Positions 58,401-64,000 of a stretch of 64,000 nucleotides of DNA are shown here, one piece after another. The DNA comes from Linepithema humile (lineage: Eukaryota > Arthropoda > Insecta > Hymenoptera > Formicidae). Below the pieces are notes generated by a model that worked only from the letters and a program-made list of their open reading frames with translations, did no database searches and had not been told where the DNA came from. Each line of letters begins with the position of its first letter. Positions within the stretch are counted from its first letter, which is position 1. The stretch is from the NCBI RefSeq assembly GCF_040581485.1, contig NC_090128.1, positions 19,646,931 through 19,710,930 of the forward strand, given 5' to 3'. Position numbers and translations under genes: made by a program.

Positions 58401-61400
58401 TTCAGCTCCACGATTCGACAGAGGAAAGAAGCTTAAATGGTTTTTCCACGGTCGAATCCGGATCTAAACGTGTCGAAACTTTTTAACGACCTCGTTAGGC
58501 TTCCGCGAATACCCGGGAAATTAATTACCCACGAAAAGCCGTCCGCTCATTTACGGACATACGACGCTCCCGCTTTCTTTTTCAACCTTCTCATCGTTCT
58601 TGCTTGATGGCTGCACATTCACACGTGAATCTGGCCTGGTGACTGATTCGGTGACTGGTCGTCGACGTTTTTTGCGTTTTCTGCAGAAGAACATAAATTG
58701 GTCCTTTTTGTAAAATTAAAGGTTCGTTGAAAAAATTTAAATCTAGAATAATATGCATTTTACAATGAATTACTAATGAGCGATTAACTTTACTCTTTTT
58801 TTCTTTCAACAAGTTTTTTTGAAACATTCAACATTTAGAAACGTATATTTCATGGAATGTCAAGTTAAAGTTTTATTTGACGTTTACTCTGATATTCTTG
58901 CACTGTAGATTTTCGTCGGAAAGTTCGTCGTAGCTCTTGAATAGTTTAAATTGTGAAATGTTAATTTATTATTAAATTTTGGGAAAGGTATCGAAATAAG
59001 TGAGAGAACACGATCGCTTTTGCAACGACGGCGTTCGACCTGCCGTAGATTTATTTTAGATACCAGTAACTTTCAAAACCTTATAGGATATTAGTTACGA
59101 GGCTCGCGTTTCGTCGATCCTATTCTGCTCGCACGAGAATGGTCGTTAAGTCGGTCGAACGAGATTCTGCAAGAGATCAGCTCTATTAACTCTCCTGATT
59201 GTGTTACCGTTGCGTGAAATAATAAAGCTAAATGAAATTCGACGTTTTGCACATTTTACCGTGTCACGTACCATTAATTAAGCGTAATATTACCAGAGAA
59301 CCAAAAAAATTGTAATTAAATTTTTGTTTCCTATATTGTTTAAAAAACTTGCGCATCTGTATGCGTTTCTGACACTTGTTTTTATTTTGCAAACCATTCG
59401 CGTTGAAATGAAATTTGCCACGCAATGAAACGAGTTAACGACCATATCGTCGTGGCACGAGGGAAGTCGATGCGTTCGTCCGAAGCTCCGATGTAATCAC
59501 CGAGCTCGTGGCAATAATAAAATTTCGGTGCAAAAACAGTTCATACGAGAGCGGAACCGCGTGAGATAAAAAATCTTTCACCGACCGGAATTGTATGCGA
59601 CGGTGTGGTATATAATGACGGTATAGAATTTAAAAAAATCACCGTTCAATTCGATAAACGCCGACGTATACGTGATCGACGTCAACTTCGATCGTGCAAA
59701 ATCGTGTAGGAAAGGCCCGCACACAGTGTCGAGCAATCGTAATCCATCCGACTTGGTCGGACGTTCACTCAGGGATCCGGATTGCTTCGCGCGATTTAGC
59801 CTCACTCGCAGCTCTCCTCGTAGATCATGATTGGTCAAGCCAACCATCTGGAATCGTGGTCGGCTAAAAAAAATGATTGGTTTTGAAAAAATCACGAGTA
59901 TTGCTCGACAGTGGAAACATGTAAATTTTTTTAGCTACCCATCGACGCGCGACTTTGTGTGCGCTTTGCATCTAGATTAAAAAAAATCGAGGACACCCGA
60001 TGACCTGGTTCTTCGATCCAACATGGCCGGCTTGACATGTCGGAGAAATAATATGTTTTTCGACTTCAGGTACCATATGTACAAGTTGTCATTCGAACAC
60101 GCATACACGCATACACGCACGCGCGCCGCGTGTCACTTTCATTCAGTTTCACACTCACATCGCGTTTACTCGTACTCGAATATAATTGTCAGCTTCGTCG
60201 CACGTAATCGGTCGTGATGTATACATAATATAATTATTGACTAGGACAGTTTTTTTGGTTCCGGCTTCGACGAGGAAATCGCTTGAGTACAAATTTTCAT
60301 TAACATCGAGTATGCCCGTGCGGCTAAATTGTTAAACATTTATACAAACGCGTTGGTCTTCGTATCGCAGTGATAAGGTGCGTGTTTCCGCCTTGTTGTC
60401 GTGCTAATTTCGACGTTCCGTTCTTTCTTTGTGGCCATTTTTCAGCCGCATTGACAGCTTGACTAAGAACTAGCTCGGCTCTTTTATCAACCGAGCACGC
60501 AAAACACGCTTTCTCATTCAACCATCGCATGACGAGTGTACGTATCAGTACCGCAACAGTATAATTAGGTAGCCATAATAATTTTAAATGTCACAATAAT
60601 TTTAAATGTTATCGTAATTTTCGATCATTTCAAAAAATCGTAGGTGTCCTCTTATTCGTTAAGACTTATCCCAAGCTTAATGTCAATTGCGAAAAGAATT
60701 GCCATCTTCTAAAATAAATGAATAATGATTAGAACGATTTTAACATAAGAGAGCGTAATTATAACAAAATTACGATGCAAAAACTCTCTTTCGAATCACT
60801 ATAGATAGATACTATTGAATTTGCATATGAAACTTGCAAATTGATGTTATTATTGAGTACGTAGCGTAATTTTCCATGTATTTCATCATGTAGCATATAT
60901 TTGATTTTGTTTCTAGGATAAGTAATTAAATTGTACAATAGCTCGCCAATAGCTCGTTTGTATAATCAATAGTACTACAATAGCACTACCCATGCTAGTG
61001 TGAAATTAATGGACGATCGCTTCATTAATACGTGCCATACCATTATTATTGCCATTATCGATTAAGTTGGATATTGTTGATAAATATGATGAGGATTATT
61101 CCAGAGTTATGAGGCAAGTCAATATATGTTGGTTGAATTAAAGCTTACAAATTGAACTTTAATTCATTTCTAGGAGCAACTAGCTATAATTAATCAATCC
61201 CATTTCGCAATTTTTTCTCCCGGGGCGTTGAGCTAGTCGCGTTGAAATTTATTAATAACTGGTATTATCGATAATAACGGAGATTATATATAGCGTATAA
61301 CAAATGCGCAGCGATAATTATAACGAAGAGAATTTTTAGACGTACGAAGCAGATCGATGTGAACGAAAGCTTTAAAAGACAAAAGCATAACTCGCAAGTT

Positions 61401-61640
61401 AGATTTCACTTTACTTCTACGAATAACTTAGAGAGCCGATATATACCTGGTCGATCTAGTTGCAATTTTTACTCGCGGCATTGAGCCTGCAGTCGCGGTA
61501 CTGACATATCCACTGGCCGTCTCGATATCCTTCGCGAACATTCGCATCTCACGGTTCCGGGATCTCTGGCGGAAATCGAGTTTATCTATCTACTTACGTA
61601 CAAAGATGAGAATCGTGGGGAATAACGTCGAGAAGGATCG
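52481..61640. other. Intergenic sequence, no supported gene
   Basis: AT-rich with GC-richer islands near 54240-54450, 56600-57060 and 57700-58500. The longest frame, minus strand 56528-57028 (166 codons), has no recognised domain. Palindromes at 54301-54318 and 57366-57413 and an AT-rich tract at 57160-57560 are the only marked structures. Confidence 0.6.
57366..57413. repeat. 48-bp near-perfect palindrome
   Basis: The 24-base halves ATAATTTTCCAAATAATGAA-CAAT and ATTG-TTCGTTATTTGGAAAATTAT are reverse complements, with one mismatched pair and no spacer. It lies in a very AT-rich segment where ATTATTTGAATAATT-like words recur. Confidence 0.92.
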
Positions 61641-61654
61641 AAAGGAGTAAAAGT

Positions 61655-61664
61655 GAGAAAGAGA

Positions 61665-61740
<76 letters not shown>
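61655..61740. repeat. (GA)n microsatellite, about 40 repeats with small interruptions
   Basis: An almost pure GA run, interrupted by CAGA and CGAG. It pairs with the (CT)n run 130 bp downstream as an inverted repeat. Confidence 0.96.
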
Positions 61741-61867
61741 TGGAGAAAGCGTGTGTGTAGCGGACGCCGAGGCGTCCCCGGGAGATGCGAGGAGTCGCGA
61801 AACTCTGGGATGAAGTTGTAAAGAGCGAGTTTTACTCCCGCTGGGGCAGTGAAGGTCTTTTTCTTTC

Positions 61868-61884
61868 TTCTCTCTCTCTCTCTC

Positions 61885-61920
<36 letters not shown>
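61868..61920. repeat. (CT)n microsatellite, about 26 repeats
   Basis: An almost pure CT run with one CCC interruption. Together with the upstream GA tract it could fold as a long hairpin with a loop of about 125 bases. CT-rich sequence continues to 61937. Confidence 0.96.
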
Positions 61921-61921
<1 letters not shown>

Positions 61922-61937
61922 TTATCTTTCTCTTTCC

Positions 61938-64000
61938 CTGTTTCCGCTTCGATCACTCGATCGTTTACGTTCGCCATGAGGATTCCGACAGCTTAAGGCG
62001 CCATCAGACGCTTTATGTTGTAACGGCAATAATCGCGACCAATTATGTCCTCATGCGGGATCTCCTCCTCCAGCGGCTCCTCTGCGGCCAGACTGTCACG
62101 AATCTGCACACATAGAGAAAGCTACGATGTAGCAAATGAGTTATTGACTGTTAAGGCGTAGTTTACCGTGATTTACACGCTGAGCCCTTTGATATGCATA
62201 TCGTTGTCGTCGGCTTCCATCGAACGCTAAGCGCTCGTGGAACAATGCTACCAATCATAGTTTACTGTCGCCGATCACTCATTGTAATCCGCGCGTACAT
62301 CTATTCGCTGCGAATCGATCAATAAACCGACAGTGATCAAATGTCCTTATTTACGCGGATTAATTCTATGCAACGCACTTCGTTTTTTGCAGCGCTGCTC
62401 ATTAAAGAAAAAAAAAAAAGACTGCCAGATTAGGAAATACCAAGAGCTTCGAGAGGGTTTGATACAAAGTGTGTTATCGTGTGTTTGAAAGAAAAGCCGG
62501 TCTTCCTCATTTCTCTCCGGTGTGCATTCCGGTGGTGGCGCGTGAAAAAAGCTGATGAATTTTGACGCTGCGCTGGGCTTCTGAGACCAGCGCGAGGAGG
62601 GGGTGCGGCGAAGATGGAAGACCGTGCACGTCGCAAATGTTCTCAGGAAAAATCGCGCCTGGCGATTGCCGTTGCAGAAGACGGGGAAATAAAAAGAGCG
62701 CGCGCCTCCCGGGATGGGCAACGATGAAAGGCAAAGGTGAGCGCGCGGGGAACGGCAGCAGGGAAAAAAGTCGGCGTGATGCACGTATTTCATACGGGCA
62801 TGCACGGCGCCCATCAATTTTCGGTGAAGCCCATTAACCTCCCACGGGCTTCGCCGAAAACGAAGCTTTCGACGGCTGACGAACGCGTCAGCGATGCTCG
62901 CGACATGCCGCCCTTTTTCCCGCGTAATGACGAAAAATCGCCGCGACGTATATGCGAGCCGAAAGTCGTTGAGAACAGATTAACATATTTATGGCCAGCT
63001 ATATTGACAGCAATTTATACGTGCCGATAACGAAATGAGATTGATGATAATAGACAAGTGTGGAAGAAAAGAAGTTTGAACAATTTCTCTTGATTTGTTG
63101 TGATAATTGTTACACTTTTCGTTCGATCAAGTAATTATACAGATTTCTGCTGTGATTGAGTTGCGAACAGAGTTAGTTTTAATTAAATGAATATACGAAG
63201 ATTGATCACGCCGTATCCACAAGTGAAACGTGTGAAAAGAAGTGTTTCATATACAGGAGATAGGTACATATTCGTAAAAAGTATCATTTGATTGAGATCT
63301 TTCTTGCACTCTCCGGAATTTCGCCAAATAAAACTTTTTTACAACATGAAGGGGCAGTCTTTTTTTGATTCGTACAGAAATAATTTATTGGCACAACGTC
63401 GGACGGTGAAAAGCTTTTATTGACTTGGAAATGTCGGCCGCGCCTTTTTTCACGCTTTGTAAAATTTATTTCGCTTCTCGTGAAATAAGAAAACTACGTT
63501 CTTCGCTCGGGATCGATTCCGGCGGAATACATATTAGAGCGGCGTGGCGCGTGCATTTCTTTCCCGCTCGAAGTCTAGCATGCAGTTTTTCAATTAAACG
63601 AGCGTCACAGGAAAGCGGCGTTCTATCACAAATATTTACGCCGTGTAAACGCAACTGCAATTTTTCGGGCATTGGTTATCTGCGCCGCGAGAAACCAATA
63701 TTGCGCAAAGGGCGTAAAAGAATATTTTTGTTAAAATTAAAAAAATTTCCCAAATAATTTTTATCACCGCCAACGCCGGTAAGTTGATTTTCTCATTGAT
63801 AAAAGTAACAAATTGTATCATGAATATATAACTTTTTTTATCATAATATTTAAGATATATTATTGTAAAATTGTAGTTGCGTTCGGCCCGATGATTTGTA
63901 CGATCTGTTTTATACTTTTTCGCGTAATAAATGACTAGGAAAAACAATGTGGAAAAAAAGGTATATCACGTATTGTCTTAAATGTTTATACGTCATTTCT
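61938..64000. other. Intergenic sequence to the window end, no supported gene
   Basis: GC-rich and CpG-containing between about 62500 and 62980, otherwise AT-rich. Overlapping frames on both strands in the GC-rich part show no known domain and no splice-linked continuation, so none is called. Confidence 0.55.

Noticed and set aside
61594..61977. Frames with long RERERE or SLSLSL runs
   Set aside because: They are direct translations of the (GA)n and (CT)n microsatellites.

Overview
This window is nuclear DNA of an animal. It carries three spliced genes with GT-AG introns, low coding density, AT-rich spacers, CpG-containing GC-rich islands, microsatellites and small non-autonomous DNA transposons. 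The proteins are insect-like. The high CpG content and the transposon style suggest a hymenopteran, probably an ant, but that is inference: no marker gene fixes the species.

Layout: 1-16.2 kb holds no gene I can support. It contains a ~210-bp tandem duplication (11.14-11.56 kb) and a GC-rich, promoter-like block (11.57-13.25 kb). From 16.27 to 16.78 kb there is a 331-bp hAT-like MITE and then a 153-bp foldback element. From 17.34 to 20.83 kb, on the plus strand, lies an eight-exon gene for a GCNA/ACRC-type protein (disordered acidic N-terminus with SUMO-interacting motifs, SprT metalloprotease fold, zinc ribbon, HMG-like tail). From 21.79 to 29.73 kb, also plus strand, lies an eleven-exon ubinuclein/yemanuclein gene with the Hpc2-related domain and the UBN middle domain. 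From about 32.40 to 51.67 kb, plus strand, lies a four-exon bZIP gene, the orthologue of vertebrate CREBL2 and Drosophila REPTOR-BP. Its long first intron contains a second copy of the hAT MITE (perfect 8-bp target duplication) and a 1,284-bp long-inverted-repeat element with internal 161-bp repeats and a 9-bp target duplication. From 52.5 to 64 kb I see no gene, only microsatellites, palindromes and GC-rich patches.

All three genes act in the nucleus and are read in the same direction. GCNA works on DNA-protein crosslinks and germline genome stability. Ubinuclein is a subunit of the HIRA H3.3-deposition complex. REPTOR-BP is a transcription factor downstream of TORC1. They are not known to form one pathway, and I treat their adjacency as ordinary synteny. 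The exon models were built by hand: every junction keeps the reading frame, and the predicted lengths are 957, 1,022 and 120 residues. I found no tRNA, rRNA, CRISPR array or autonomous transposase, and no convincing new system. The most unusual structure is the long foldback element at 36.6-37.9 kb.
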